A stretch of 64,000 nt of DNA from Prevotellaceae bacterium (GTDB taxonomy: Bacteria > Bacteroidota > Bacteroidia > Bacteroidales > Bacteroidaceae), in contig JAISIN010000005.1 in the NCBI GenBank assembly GCA_031262085.1, positions 1-64,000 on the forward strand, given 5' to 3'. A program made the position numbers and the translations under genes. Positions 30,654-41,427 of the stretch are shown one piece after another (the stretch's first letter is position 1; the number at the start of each line of letters is the position of its first letter). The notes below the pieces were generated by a model, which was given only the letters and a program-made list of their open reading frames with translations, was not told the origin of the DNA and searched no databases.

Positions 30654-31991
30654 TTAGATGATGCCTTGTCCCATCATGGCATGAGCTACCTTCATGAAGC
30701 CTGCTACATTGGCTCCTTTCACGTAGTTGATATAGCCGTCGGGGTCTGTACCATACTTCACGCATTGCGCATGAATGGCGTGCATGATGGTATGCAGCTT
30801 AGCATCTACTTCGGCGCTGCTCCAAGTGATGTGCATGGCGTTTTGCGTCATTTCCAAACCGCTGGTAGCCACACCTCCGGCATTGACAGCCTTACCCGGT
30901 GCATACATAATCTTCTTCTCAATGAACAGGTCGATAGCCTCGGGTGTGCAACCCATATTGGATATTTCGCCGACGCACAATACGCCGTTCTCTATCAGTT
31001 GACGGGCATCATCGCCATTCAGTTCGTTCTGCGTAGCACACGGCAGTGCGATGTCGACCTTTACTTCCCACGGACGTTTGTCGGGAACGAAGGTTGCACC
31101 TGGGAATTGCTCGGCATACGGAGCGACAATGTCATTGCCTGTTGCACGGAGTTCCAGCATGTAATCGATCTTTTCGCCACAGATGCCCGCAGGGTCGTAC
31201 ACATAACCGTCGGGACCCGACAGTGTAACGACTTTAGCTCCCAACTCGGTAGCCTTCAGGGCAGCGCCCCAAGCCACATTACCGAAACCGGAGACCGCTA
31301 CTGTTTTATCTTTGATGCTGATACCTTTGGTTTCCAGCATCTGGTTTACGAAATACAGTCCTCCAAAGCCGGTAGCCTCCGGACGAATGAGCGAGCCGCC
31401 AAATTCAAGTCCTTTGCCGGTGAAGGTGCCGGTACATTCGCGTGTTAACTTCTTATACATGCCGTACATATAGCCTACTTCACGTCCGCCTACACCGATA
31501 TCACCGGCAGGTACGTCCATATCGGGTCCCAATTGGCGCCACAGCTCCAGCATGAAAGCTTGGCAGAAACGCATAATCTCGGCATCGCTCTTTCCGCGCG
31601 GCGAGAAGTCCGAACCACCTTTGGCACCTCCCATGGGGAGTGTTGTGAGTGCATTTTTGAACGTTTGTTCAAAGCCCAGAAACTTCAAAATAGAGAGGGT
31701 TACAGAAGCATGGAAACGCACGCCTCCTTTGTAGGGACCAATGGCGTTGTTGAACTGTACACGATAGCCAAGGTTGGTTTGCACTTCGCCGTTGTCGTCG
31801 ACCCATGTTACGCGAAAAGTAAAGATACGATCCGGTTCTACCAAGCGTTCGATAATCTTAGCCTTTTCAAATTCAGGATGTTGGTTGTAAATATCCTCAA
31901 TGGAGAGTAGTACCTCTTTTACTGCCTGAAGATATTCGGACTCACCGGGATGCTTTGCCTCCAAAGAGGCCATAATCTTTTCAATATTCAT
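30654..31991 (-). CDS. gdhA: NADP-specific glutamate dehydrogenase
   Basis: GPYKGGVRFHASVTLSILKFLGFEQTFKNALTTLPMGGAKGGSDF. Confidence 0.97.
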   Translation of the reverse strand: MNIEKIMASLEAKHPGESEYLQAVKEVLLSIEDIYNQHPEFEKAKIIERLVEPDRIFTFRVTWVDDNGEVQTNLGYRVQFNNAIGPYKGGVRFHASVTLSILKFLGFEQTFKNALTTLPMGGAKGGSDFSPRGKSDAEIMRFCQAFMLELWRQLGPDMDVPAGDIGVGGREVGYMYGMYKKLTRECTGTFTGKGLEFGGSLIRPEATGFGGLYFVNQMLETKGISIKDKTVAVSGFGNVAWGAALKATELGAKVVTLSGPDGYVYDPAGICGEKIDYMLELRATGNDIVAPYAEQFPGATFVPDKRPWEVKVDIALPCATQNELNGDDARQLIENGVLCVGEISNMGCTPEAIDLFIEKKIMYAPGKAVNAGGVATSGLEMTQNAMHITWSSAEVDAKLHTIMHAIHAQCVKYGTDPDGYINYVKGANVAGFMKVAHAMMGQGII

Positions 31992-32171
31992 AATATTACG
32001 TTGTATAGAAGGTTATACCATTATGGCGTTTTGACTTACTTTTAGCAAAATGTCACTGAATAACGCCGCAAATATAGGTATACTTTTGAATATAGCGATG
32101 CTTTTCGGCGATATTTTGATTATTTAATATTAAAATGTCAGCAAGTGCCTTTTTCCCGGCATTGTTATAGA

Positions 32172-32214
32172 GGCAAAAAGAGGAGCGTTTGTCTGAGCAA
32201 ACACCCCTCTTTCT
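32172..32214 (-). terminator. Intrinsic terminator of the ExbBD operon
   Basis: aaaaagaggagcgtttgtctgagcaaacacccctctttctt hairpin. Confidence 0.7.
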
Positions 32215-32230
32215 TACAAGTATCGGCGTA

Positions 32231-32695
32231 CTACATGCGCGGTTGCGCAGAGTAGTTGATTTTTAGTGCATAGGCTTTACGCAAAGCCTCTTTGATATCT
32301 GTTACGATACCCATCTTTGTATCTTGGTCAACTTTCAAAGAAACCGTCATCTGCGGCTGGTCTTCTTCCTTCATACTGGCACGTTCACCAATAATGTAGT
32401 CTTGAATTTCAGCCACTTCAGCGAAGCTGTCGTTGAGCTGGATGCGACTTTCATTTCCCAGTTTTTTGCGGAACTCGGCAGTAGGTTTTCCTACATAGAT
32501 GAATGTCACCAACGACTTCTTTTCCAGTTTTTCCAATTCGGTAGCTTGCGGAACCTTAAACTCAACCTTCAGTGTCACCTCACGCATGGTTGTTACAATC
32601 ATAAAGAAGAACAACAGCGTGAAGATAAGGTCGGGTAGAGACGAGGTATTCAGGGCGGGCATACCGCGCTTTCCGGTTTTATTAAACTTTCCCAT
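32231..32695 (-). CDS. ExbD/TolR family biopolymer transporter
   Basis: LNTSSLPDLIFTLLFFFMIVTTMREV. Confidence 0.92.
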   Translation of the reverse strand: MGKFNKTGKRGMPALNTSSLPDLIFTLLFFFMIVTTMREVTLKVEFKVPQATELEKLEKKSLVTFIYVGKPTAEFRKKLGNESRIQLNDSFAEVAEIQDYIIGERASMKEEDQPQMTVSLKVDQDTKMGIVTDIKEALRKAYALKINYSAQPRM

Positions 32696-33288
32696 TACTT
32701 CTTATCTCCAAAATTTTTAGGTTCTGCTTCCGATATCTTCTGCGGATAGATCATACGCACTGCTTCTTGTTGGTCTTCACTCAAGGCTGCGTAGCTCTTT
32801 CCCCACTTCTCTTGCGAGATTTCGTTACGGAGTTCGTTGTATGCAGCAACCAATTCGTTTTGTACAGCAATGTAGTCCTTATACGAGGTACCACGGTCGC
32901 ATCGCAGTGAGATGACGTGATTTTTAGTAACCTGCACTGCTCCGAAATAGGGCACATCCACCGATTCTTTCGCAGGCTTGGTCTCGTCATTGTAGGGGTT
33001 CGCAATAAATTCTTTCGCTACATCCTTCAACTGGTTTACGTTGATATAGTCAGGACCGCACATTAGTTGGTCATCCTTGTTGAGGAACACCTTCAAGACA
33101 TTGCGCTCTTTTACTTTATCCGACTCATCATTTTGTTGTGTGGGATCCGGTGGTGGCGGCAAACGTCTCGCCAATCCTCGGTCGGTATCCATAGATGTCG
33201 TAATCAAGAAGAAAATAAGTAGCAGGAATGCGATATCGGCCGTCGAACTTGAGTTAATTTCGGGTACTTTTCTATTACCTTTTGCCAT
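32695..33288 (-). CDS. ExbD/TolR family biopolymer transporter (second paralogue)
   Basis: INSSSTADIAFLLLIFFLITTSMDTDRG. Confidence 0.93.
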   Translation of the reverse strand: MAKGNRKVPEINSSSTADIAFLLLIFFLITTSMDTDRGLARRLPPPPDPTQQNDESDKVKERNVLKVFLNKDDQLMCGPDYINVNQLKDVAKEFIANPYNDETKPAKESVDVPYFGAVQVTKNHVISLRCDRGTSYKDYIAVQNELVAAYNELRNEISQEKWGKSYAALSEDQQEAVRMIYPQKISEAEPKNFGDKK

Positions 33289-33299
33289 AATCGCTTCTT

Positions 33300-33782
33300 T
33301 TATTTGAATTTTTTGGAGATTCCGAATCCAAACATCAGCAGGATCAGAACTACCATCAGTGTATAAATGGTATAAAGGAACATGTCAGTAAGCTTCAGCC
33401 ACTTATAGACATTTTCTGCTCCGTCGTAGGCAGGCATATTCAAGGGGTCACCGCTACCTACATTCCATGATATAACCATCACCACTACCAGCAAGATGAT
33501 ACCGATAAGTGATTTTAGTGCTTGTACAGGTGAGTCGATAAGCGCGCTAACAAATTGATAGATAGCTCCGATTACCGTAACCAGAATGGTTGTGCCCAGC
33601 AGAACATATATCCAATAAATCAACGTATCTGTATAGGTAGGTTGCGACATGGTAGCGTCGGCAATCACACGTTGATTATCGGGGGCTTCTCCACCGGCAT
33701 AAAACATAACCAGCACGACTATTGTAATAGCCAGCATTACATACAGTACAGCACTTGAAACTTTTTGTATTCTAACTTTCAT
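33300..33782 (-). CDS. Membrane protein of the ExbBD operon
   Basis: Multi-TM ORF between ExbB-like and ExbD-like genes. Confidence 0.8.
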   Translation of the reverse strand: MKVRIQKVSSAVLYVMLAITIVVLVMFYAGGEAPDNQRVIADATMSQPTYTDTLIYWIYVLLGTTILVTVIGAIYQFVSALIDSPVQALKSLIGIILLVVVMVISWNVGSGDPLNMPAYDGAENVYKWLKLTDMFLYTIYTLMVVLILLMFGFGISKKFK

Positions 33783-33793
33783 AGTTCAAGTGA

Positions 33794-34576
33794 TTATTTT
33801 TTGTACTTCAGGTTGTATTTGATAACCATATCCAGCATCGTGATGGAAGAGTCTTCCATTTCGCTGGTCAGGGCTTCAATCTTAGAGAGAATGTAGTTAT
33901 AGAATACTTGGAGAATCAAGGCTACAATCAGACCGAAGATCGTTGTGATCAACGCCACTTTCATACCACCGGCAACAACCGTCGGAGAAATATCGCCTAC
34001 TTGCTGGATCTTATCGAATGCCTGCACCATACCGATTACAGTTCCCAAGAATCCCAACGAAGGCGCCATGGCTATAAACAGTGTAATCCACGAGCAGCCT
34101 TTCTCAAGATAGCCTGCTTGTACGCCTCCATACGAAACAACCGATTTTTCTACCACATCTAATCCCTGATCTACACGCATCAAGCCTTGATAGTAGATAG
34201 AAGCTACCGGACCGCGGGTATTGCGCGCAATGTCTTTAGCCGCCTCAATATCACCTTTATCCAACGCAGCCTCGATAGAAGCAAGGAACTTCTTCGTGTT
34301 AATTTCAGCCAAGCTCAAATAGATGATACGTTCGATACAGAACGCCAGACCGATAACCAATGCGATAGCAACGAAACTCATGAAGAAAGCCGATCCTTCG
34401 ATGAATTTCACCTTCAATTCCTTGTGAATACCGGTTTCACCGGCAGCAGGGGCAGCAGCTCCGACGGAAGCCTGTTCTGTTTGAGTAGCGGCAGGAGTGT
34501 CTTGTGCTTGCACTAATTGGGTAGTGCCAAACGTAAGAACTCCCATTACAGCAACAATTGCAAATAACTTTTTCAT
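33794..34576 (-). CDS. MotA/TolQ/ExbB proton channel family protein
   Basis: APSLGFLGTVIGMVQAFDKI and conserved membrane topology. Confidence 0.95.
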   Translation of the reverse strand: MKKLFAIVAVMGVLTFGTTQLVQAQDTPAATQTEQASVGAAAPAAGETGIHKELKVKFIEGSAFFMSFVAIALVIGLAFCIERIIYLSLAEINTKKFLASIEAALDKGDIEAAKDIARNTRGPVASIYYQGLMRVDQGLDVVEKSVVSYGGVQAGYLEKGCSWITLFIAMAPSLGFLGTVIGMVQAFDKIQQVGDISPTVVAGGMKVALITTIFGLIVALILQVFYNYILSKIEALTSEMEDSSITMLDMVIKYNLKYKK

Positions 34577-34655
34577 TGTGTGTCTAATTTTTAAGATTAA
34601 TAATAAAATTATTGATTTTGTTAATTTGCTAACCTAAGTGTCTTCCTCTCTGCGC

Positions 34656-34742
34656 GGAGAGACGGGGATTCGAACCCCGGATACCCTTTAGGGGTATACA
34701 CGCTTTCCAGGCGTGCCTCTTCAACCACTCGAGCATCTCTCC
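34656..34742 (-). tRNA. tRNA-Ser (anticodon GGA)
   Basis: Reverse complement GGAGAGATGCTCGAGTGGTTGAAGAGGCACGCCTGGAAAGCGTG…GGGGTTCGAATCCCCGTCTCTCC folds as a class II tRNA with long variable arm. Confidence 0.96.
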
Positions 34743-34850
34743 AGAGAGGCAGATTCATTTTCAGGCACAAATGTATCCTTTTTTTAGTTTTCGCCGCAAT
34801 TTCCTATCGTATTATTTTTGCCAAACCGCTGAAATTAACAATCTTCAACC

Positions 34851-35630
34851 TTATCTAAGTTTTCCGAACACTTCTAAGGCTGTTGTCGAGGTTCGTTCAG
34901 CGACTTTATCGGGCGACGTTTGATAGATTTCGGCTACTTTGTAGAGTACATCGCGTACATGGGCGCTTTCGTTGCGCTTACCTCTATGGGGCATAGGGGT
35001 CAGGTAGGGCGAATCGGTTTCGAGCACGATGCGTTCGAGAGGAATCGTTTCCAGTACTTCGGGCAGCGTAGATTTCTTAAAGGTCACTACACCGTTTATG
35101 CCGAAGAGGAAGCCCGGATATTGCATGATGTATGCAGCATCCTCTATGGTTCCGGTGAAGCTGTGAAAGATTCCGCGTAGCGCAGTGTGGCGATAGGGTT
35201 CCAACACCTTATATATATAGGTGAATGCTTCGCGGCAATGAAGCACCACCGGCAAATTGTATTGCAATGCCAGATTTATCTGCATCTCGAGCGCCTGTTG
35301 TTGTTCTTTCAGGTAGGTTTTATCCCAATAGAGATCCATTCCTATTTCCCCCACAGCTACATAGCGACGTGCCGCATCCAACTCGGCTTCGACTATTGCC
35401 AATTCTTGTCTGAAAGTATCGGTCACAGAAGTGGGATGCAGTCCGATCATCGGGAAGCAGTAATCCGGATAGGCATCGCAGACTTCGAGCAGCGGTTTGA
35501 GTGTGGTACTGTCGATAGCCGGCATGAAGATGCGTGTCACTCCGGCGTTGCGTGCCCGTTGGATAACCTGCGGCAGGTCGTGGGTAAATTCTTCCAGAAA
35601 GAGGTGGGCGTGTGTGTCGACAATGTTCAT
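34851..35630 (-). CDS. tatD: TatD family metal-dependent hydrolase
   Basis: IVDTHAHLFLEEF, VAVGEIGMDLYWD, VLHCREA, FHSFTGT, LETDSPYLTP. Confidence 0.95.
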   Translation of the reverse strand: MNIVDTHAHLFLEEFTHDLPQVIQRARNAGVTRIFMPAIDSTTLKPLLEVCDAYPDYCFPMIGLHPTSVTDTFRQELAIVEAELDAARRYVAVGEIGMDLYWDKTYLKEQQQALEMQINLALQYNLPVVLHCREAFTYIYKVLEPYRHTALRGIFHSFTGTIEDAAYIMQYPGFLFGINGVVTFKKSTLPEVLETIPLERIVLETDSPYLTPMPHRGKRNESAHVRDVLYKVAEIYQTSPDKVAERTSTTALEVFGKLR

Positions 35631-36340
35631 CCTTTCGTATCCTCCTCGCGTTGTTCACCTTTGCGATAATAGTATATCACGCCATAGCTCCGGCACAAGT
35701 CGAGGCGCCGTTGATTGGGGGTGGTCTCTTCAAAAGTTTTCTCCACCTGATTCCAGATGTCGAGTATCAGTTCATCGGCAACAGCCCTCATCGACGATAG
35801 CTCTTCCAAGCTGCGGGCAGTCAGCGATTGCAGGTTTTTCTGTTGGTCGTAACTCTCCCTGAAGATGTCGTAATGCGTTTTGACTTTGGCAATGGTTGGG
35901 TTGTAGATAGGCACTCCTCCATGCGACAGACGTTTTTTTTCACCCTCGATGATATTTTTGCCCCATTGCACCAACGCCGATTCGGAAGAGAGGTCGGGCA
36001 CGTTCATATCATCGGGTACCAAGTTATAATAGGTTTTGTATGCCGGTCGTATCTCGGAACGGATTACTGCCAAGTTGAGCACCTGAATGAAATGCGAGAC
36101 AAACAGGCGTGCCATTCGCACATGGGCTTGATGCTTGCGTCCCGCCTGCGATTGTCGTTCAAAGCAGCCGGCATAGTAGGTTTGCGCCGCGTTAAAACGG
36201 ACTAAAAAGTTTCGCGCTTTGGTTACTGTGCCCAACGACACTGCCAAATGATACACATCTCCATAATCGGCTTTGTTTACCACTGCCCGCAAGGCTCTTA
36301 TTCTTGCCTGATCTGTATTAGGTAATCTCCGGTAGGGCAT
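35627..36340 (-). CDS. Hypothetical protein (DUF6261-like)
   Basis: Conserved-looking ORF overlapping tatD start by 4 nt. Confidence 0.6.
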   Translation of the reverse strand: MPYRRLPNTDQARIRALRAVVNKADYGDVYHLAVSLGTVTKARNFLVRFNAAQTYYAGCFERQSQAGRKHQAHVRMARLFVSHFIQVLNLAVIRSEIRPAYKTYYNLVPDDMNVPDLSSESALVQWGKNIIEGEKKRLSHGGVPIYNPTIAKVKTHYDIFRESYDQQKNLQSLTARSLEELSSMRAVADELILDIWNQVEKTFEETTPNQRRLDLCRSYGVIYYYRKGEQREEDTKG

Positions 36341-36360
36341 ATTTCATTTATTATCAATGA

Positions 36361-37338
36361 TCATACATTTCTATGCATCAAGCCGCTTACGATTTTCTTC
36401 AGTTCTTCTTTCCTTTCGTTCTCGACGCCGATCTTTTCCAAGACGCTGACAGCTTGCCGACCATAATTGAGTATTGCCTGTTCGGTCATGTCGCCTACAC
36501 CGATTTCGTTGTACAGCGCCGTTACTCCGGCAATCTTTGCTGCGGGATTGTCGGTCGCAGTAATCTGCATCCATCTATCCAATTCGGCACGTTGTGTGGC
36601 ATTGGCATGCTGCCGGGCTTTTATCAGGAGATACGTTTTCTTGTTGCACAAGATGTCTCCTCCGATATTCTTGCCGAATATATTCGGGTCGCCGTACACA
36701 TCTAACCAGTCGTCTTTCAGTTGGAAAGCCATGCCAGCCTGTATACCCAACTCGTACAATCTATCCTCATCCGCCATGGATGCGCCCCCCAGTATGGCTC
36801 CTATCCTAAGACTTTCAGCCAGAAGCACAGCCGTTTTCAGTCGTATCATCTCCAAATATTCATGTTCGCCGATTGTCGTTCGGTGTTCAAACTCCATGTC
36901 CATCTGCTGTCCTTCGCATATTTCCTGTGCTGCAAGACTAAAGAGTTCTATCACCTTTTTGAGAGACCTGTAAGGCACCTTGCTCATCCATTGATAAGCC
37001 ATTACCAGCATGACATCGCCCGATAAGACAGCCCTATTTTCACCCCATACCTTGTGCACGGTAGGTTTTCCGCGTCGCATGTCGGCATGATCCATCAGGT
37101 CGTCGTGCATGAGTGTGTAGTTGTGGAAGATCTCGATGCCGGTAGCCGGTGCCAAAATACCCTCCGGTTTGGTTTGGTAAAGATTGTATGCCATCATCAT
37201 CAAGACCGGTCGCAACCGTTTTCCCTCCATGCCCAGTACATAGGCTATGGGGGCATAAAGTTCTTTGGGCGTGCGTACAAACGGCAATCCGGCAATGGCG
37301 GCATTTATTTTATCGAGCAACTCGGCATAAGTAAACAT
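36361..37338 (-). CDS. Polyprenyl synthetase (isoprenyl diphosphate synthase)
   Basis: GKRLRPVLMMMAY, LMHDDLMDHADMRRGKPTVH, FQLKDDWLDVYGD. Confidence 0.95.
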   Translation of the reverse strand: MFTYAELLDKINAAIAGLPFVRTPKELYAPIAYVLGMEGKRLRPVLMMMAYNLYQTKPEGILAPATGIEIFHNYTLMHDDLMDHADMRRGKPTVHKVWGENRAVLSGDVMLVMAYQWMSKVPYRSLKKVIELFSLAAQEICEGQQMDMEFEHRTTIGEHEYLEMIRLKTAVLLAESLRIGAILGGASMADEDRLYELGIQAGMAFQLKDDWLDVYGDPNIFGKNIGGDILCNKKTYLLIKARQHANATQRAELDRWMQITATDNPAAKIAGVTALYNEIGVGDMTEQAILNYGRQAVSVLEKIGVENERKEELKKIVSGLMHRNV

Positions 37339-37385
37339 AGTGAGCTTTTTTATGGGGGGGGTAACAATTGATTTTTAAGGCTGTA

Positions 37386-37422
37386 ACAAAAAGAGAGGCT
37401 GCTTAGGCAGCCTCTCTTTAAA
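37386..37422 (-). terminator. Intrinsic terminator downstream of tonB
   Basis: taaagagaggctgcctaagcagcctctctttttg on the minus strand. Confidence 0.85.
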
Positions 37423-37433
37423 CGTTTAAACGA

Positions 37434-38120
37434 TTACTGCAATCTGAACATTACAGGCACCGTATACTTTACGCGCACGGGCTTGCCTCGTTGCATACCC
37501 GGTTTCCATTTGGGCATTCCGCTAATCACGCGAATAGCCTCTTTGTCCAGATACGGGTCGATACCTTTTGCCACGGTAGCGTCGACAATACCGCCGTCAC
37601 GATTCACAACGAACTGTACGATTACTCGACCCTGTACACCGTTCTCCTGCGCGATGGTGGGATACTTGATGTTCTTGCTCAGGTATTGCATCAATCCAGC
37701 CATTCCTCCATTGGGGAATTCGGGCATGGTTTCTACAATCTCGAAGATTTTTTCTTCGTCTACCTTTTCTTCTTCGACCTCCATAGGAGTGTACTTAACC
37801 TCAACGGCAGCTCCGGTTTCCTCAGAAGAAGCGACGCTAGTTTCTTCTACATCGGAATTGTCGTCAACAATTTCCAACTGCTCGGCAATTTTTACCGGCT
37901 CGGGGGGTGGAGGGGGGATGACTTTTTCTTCCTGTACGGTGATAGGAACCTCCTCCTCAAAGATTGGATCTACAACCGCCTGACTGGTATCGATCGTGAC
38001 GTCGCGCTCTGTCCATTCAAATGCCACAAACATGATGGCGAGCACAATTACATAACCGATAAGCAGCCACGTCGACTTCTTGTTCTCCAGGTCCGCTTTG
38101 GGTGTTTTCTTGATTTCCAT
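37434..38120 (-). CDS. tonB: Energy transducer TonB
   Basis: N-terminal TM, acidic/proline-rich linker, C-terminal YPTIAQENGVQGRVIVQFVVNRDGGIVDATV. Confidence 0.93.
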   Translation of the reverse strand: MEIKKTPKADLENKKSTWLLIGYVIVLAIMFVAFEWTERDVTIDTSQAVVDPIFEEEVPITVQEEKVIPPPPPEPVKIAEQLEIVDDNSDVEETSVASSEETGAAVEVKYTPMEVEEEKVDEEKIFEIVETMPEFPNGGMAGLMQYLSKNIKYPTIAQENGVQGRVIVQFVVNRDGGIVDATVAKGIDPYLDKEAIRVISGMPKWKPGMQRGKPVRVKYTVPVMFRLQ

Positions 38121-38335
38121 ACTAATTGTATTAATTAAATTTAGAGTTCGTTGCTCCTTGATACAAATGTAACGGCTTATCTAATCACTTGTACGCCTAT
38201 GCGATATTTTTTAATATAATCTGCATGCTTTTCAAGATTTTTAATCCTTTTTGGAAGCCACATTTGCTTTTAGCGTGCAAATGTAACGAGATATTTTAAA
38301 ATTGACGTATCTTTGGCGACAATTTTATGTAGGAA

Positions 38336-39280
38336 ATGTACAAGAGGTATCCGTTCATCGCGTGTTTGTTCCTGTGCTCCGTCTCTATACAAGCGCAGTA
38401 TTCAACCGATGCTTTTCAGTTTTTGAGACTTCCCTTCTCATCGCATGCCGCGGCATTGGGGGGAGTGAACATATCCGTCATTGCGGACGACCTGACAATG
38501 GCGCTTCACAACCCTGCCCTGCTCTCTTGTGTATCCAATCGCACCCTCACGCTGAATTACATGCGTTACATGGAAGGTGTCAATGTGGCAGGCGCCGCCT
38601 TTGCGCATACGGCAGGCGAACGGGGAACATGGGCGGCAGCTGCTCAATATGTCGATTATGGTAAGATGACCGAAACGACACCCGAGAATATCGAAACCGG
38701 TACGTTTACTGCCAAAGATATGGCACTGTCGGGCATCTATACATACGACCTGAGCAACCGCTGGAGCGGCGGCGTACGTGCTGCGTTCATCTATTCGGAC
38801 TATGCCGGTTACAGTTCGATGGCGGTAGGGGTCGATTTGGGCGTAAACTATTACCATGCCGAACACGACTTTTCTTTCTCGGCGGTTGCGCGCAATCTGG
38901 GCGGACAGCTCAAAACATTCGATGAGGTACGCGAGAATCTTCCGGCAGAGCTACTGGTAGGTATCAGCCAAGGATTAGCCCACGCCCCCTTTCGCTTTTC
39001 GCTTACCCTGCACGACCTCACGCGCTGGGGCGGCTACGGCAGTAAGTTGTTGAATCACGTAACGTTGGGTGTCGATTTCCTTCCGGCAAAAGCTTTTTAT
39101 GTCGCAGTCGGCTATCAATTCCGGAGGAGCGACGAGATGAAAGTCAATGGCTCCGGTCATGGGGCAGGTTTCACCGGCGGAATCGGTATCCAACTGAAAC
39201 GGGTTAAGCTGGGATTATCCTACGCCAAGTATCATGTTAGCAGCTCATCGCTGATGATGAACCTGTCGTACACCCTGTAA
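38336..39280 (+). CDS. porQ: PorQ-like type IX secretion-associated outer membrane protein
   Basis: FQFLRLPFSSHAAALGGVNISVIADDLTMALHNPALL, beta-barrel pattern. Confidence 0.8.
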   Translation: MYKRYPFIACLFLCSVSIQAQYSTDAFQFLRLPFSSHAAALGGVNISVIADDLTMALHNPALLSCVSNRTLTLNYMRYMEGVNVAGAAFAHTAGERGTWAAAAQYVDYGKMTETTPENIETGTFTAKDMALSGIYTYDLSNRWSGGVRAAFIYSDYAGYSSMAVGVDLGVNYYHAEHDFSFSAVARNLGGQLKTFDEVRENLPAELLVGISQGLAHAPFRFSLTLHDLTRWGGYGSKLLNHVTLGVDFLPAKAFYVAVGYQFRRSDEMKVNGSGHGAGFTGGIGIQLKRVKLGLSYAKYHVSSSSLMMNLSYTL

Positions 39281-39331
39281 CCGGATAGATATATAAATAA
39301 GGTGTATAAAACAACCATAATCCATATTCTG

Positions 39332-40018
39332 ATGAAAAAGATAATCATTGCAATCGACGGCTTTTCTTCGTGCGGGAAAAGTACCATGGCAAAAGAGTTG
39401 GCGCACGAAATCGGCTATATCTATATCGACAGCGGAGCCATGTATCGAGCTGTCACGCTGTACTGCATCCAAACCGACATCCTGAAAGAGGAAACAATAG
39501 ATATCCAACGGCTCAGAGAAGCTATCGGCACGCTGAAGGTCTGTTTTCACTTCAACAGGGAGACCGACCATCCCGACGTGTGGTTGAACGATGTCAACGT
39601 AGAAGATAAGATACGCACCATGGAGGTGTCGGCACATGTGAGCAAGATAGCCGCATTCGACTTTGTGCGCACGGCAATGGTAGCGCAACAGCAAGCCATG
39701 GGGCGCGACAAAGGGCTGGTGATGGATGGACGCGACATCGGCACCGTCGTCTTCCCGCATGCCGAGCTGAAGATATTCGTCACTGCCAGTCCCGAAGTAC
39801 GCGCCCGTCGACGTTACGACGAGCTGACGGCAAAAGGAGCGACCGTGAGCCTCGAAGAGATATTAACCAACATCAAAGAACGCGATTACGCCGACCAGCA
39901 CCGCCCGGTCAGCCCGCTACGCCAAGCCGACGATGCCATTTTGCTCGACAACACCCACCTTACCACTGCCCAGCAACTCGAATGGTTGAAAGAGCAGTAC
40001 CAACAGGCTATCCAATGA
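39332..40018 (+). CDS. cmk: Cytidylate kinase
   Basis: [58 protein letters not shown]. Confidence 0.96.
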   Translation: MKKIIIAIDGFSSCGKSTMAKELAHEIGYIYIDSGAMYRAVTLYCIQTDILKEETIDIQRLREAIGTLKVCFHFNRETDHPDVWLNDVNVEDKIRTMEVSAHVSKIAAFDFVRTAMVAQQQAMGRDKGLVMDGRDIGTVVFPHAELKIFVTASPEVRARRRYDELTAKGATVSLEEILTNIKERDYADQHRPVSPLRQADDAILLDNTHLTTAQQLEWLKEQYQQAIQ

Positions 40019-40043
40019 CGCCCTGACAAAGCAGGGAAGAGCT

Positions 40044-40922
40044 ATGGTAAAGGTAGAGATAGACAAAGGGTCGGGCTTCTGCTCCGGCGTCGTGAATGCC
40101 ATCAAAAAAGCCGAGGAGGAGCTGGCAAAGGGCGGCACGCTATACTGCTTGGGCGACATTGTGCACAACAATCGTGAAGTAGAACGGTTGGAGGCGATGG
40201 GGTTGATCACCATCAATCACGAAGAGTTTGCGCAGCTGCATCACGCCAAAGTATTGCTACGCGCACACGGCGAACCACCCGAGACCTACGAAATTGCCCG
40301 CCGCAACCATATCGAGATTATCGATGCCACCTGTCCGGTGGTGCTGCATCTGCAAAAGAAGATCAAACAAGAGCATGCCTTGACCGACGACGACACGAAA
40401 CAGATCGTCATCTACGGCAAGAACGGTCATGCCGAAGTGCTGGGTTTGGTGGGTCAGACCAACGGGCAAGCCATCGTCATTGAGAACCCTGAAGAGGTGA
40501 GGCTATTGGATTTCGGTCGAAGCATTCGTCTCTATTCGCAAACCACCAAGTCGCTGGAGGAGTTTCGCCATATCGTAGAATACATTCGGTCGCATATAGC
40601 ACCTCATGTCACCTTCGAGTTCCACGACACCATCTGTCGCAAGGTTGCCAATCGCATCCCCAACATCCGGCAGTTTGCCGCTTCGCACGACTTACTGTTT
40701 TTCATCAGCGGCAAAAAAAGTTCCAACGGCAAGATTCTGTTCAACGAATGTCTGTCGGTCAATCCCAATTCATATCTCATCGAAAGCGCCGACGAAATAG
40801 AGACACCACTGTTGATGCGCGCCGCCTCTATCGGAATAAGCGGAGCCACCTCCACGCCGAAATGGTTGATGGAGGTGGTTCGCGATACCATCATCGCCCG
40901 TATCTCGGTCATTTACTACTAA
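40044..40922 (+). CDS. ispH: 4-hydroxy-3-methylbut-2-enyl diphosphate reductase
   Basis: GFCSGVVNAIKKAEE, GDIVHNNREVERLEAMG, RAHGEPPETYE, IDATCPVV. Confidence 0.97.
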   Translation: MVKVEIDKGSGFCSGVVNAIKKAEEELAKGGTLYCLGDIVHNNREVERLEAMGLITINHEEFAQLHHAKVLLRAHGEPPETYEIARRNHIEIIDATCPVVLHLQKKIKQEHALTDDDTKQIVIYGKNGHAEVLGLVGQTNGQAIVIENPEEVRLLDFGRSIRLYSQTTKSLEEFRHIVEYIRSHIAPHVTFEFHDTICRKVANRIPNIRQFAASHDLLFFISGKKSSNGKILFNECLSVNPNSYLIESADEIETPLLMRAASIGISGATSTPKWLMEVVRDTIIARISVIYY

Positions 40923-41105
40923 AGATATACCCCTTCACGCTTTCACCCTTTCAATCTGAAACTTAATATGTTGATCAATCGCATTTTCCGGTGAAAGCAA
41001 AATGCATAATTGCTTCTCGCCACGTTTTTGCGATAGGTAGATGTAAGATTCGGCAGGAAGAGCACGCGATGAAGCAATAGTTTACTCAACGAAGACAGAA
41101 CTTTG

Positions 41106-41345
41106 TCATAGCTCATTCAGGGCAAACCGATAGACACGTGTGTCATCTTCTTCATATTTAACACCGTAAATATAGTTATTGTCCGCGCAAAAACGATTTA
41201 TAGAGAGCGGTAAATTGTATGCTTTGATTTCTTTTCCATTCCAGTCATAACATAATATTCTATTTACTGCATAGTCTTGGCGCGCCAAATCTGTTGCGGG
41301 GGATTCGGAATAAGATAGGAAGATGTACTCTTGGGTAGCAGCTAA
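41106..41345 (-). pseudogene. C-terminal remnant of a 6-bladed beta-propeller-like (BF3164-type) protein
   Basis: Frame reads LAATQEYIFLSYSESPATDLARQDYAVNRILCYDWNGKEIKAYNLPLSINRFCADNNYIYGVKYEEDDTRVYRFALNEL*; no intact upstream part. Confidence 0.55.
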
Positions 41346-41427
41346 ATGCTGTTAAACGTGAAAATGTGTATCGATTCATTTTATTAGATATCATATTGTT
41401 CTAAGTAATAAAGTAATAATATTATAC

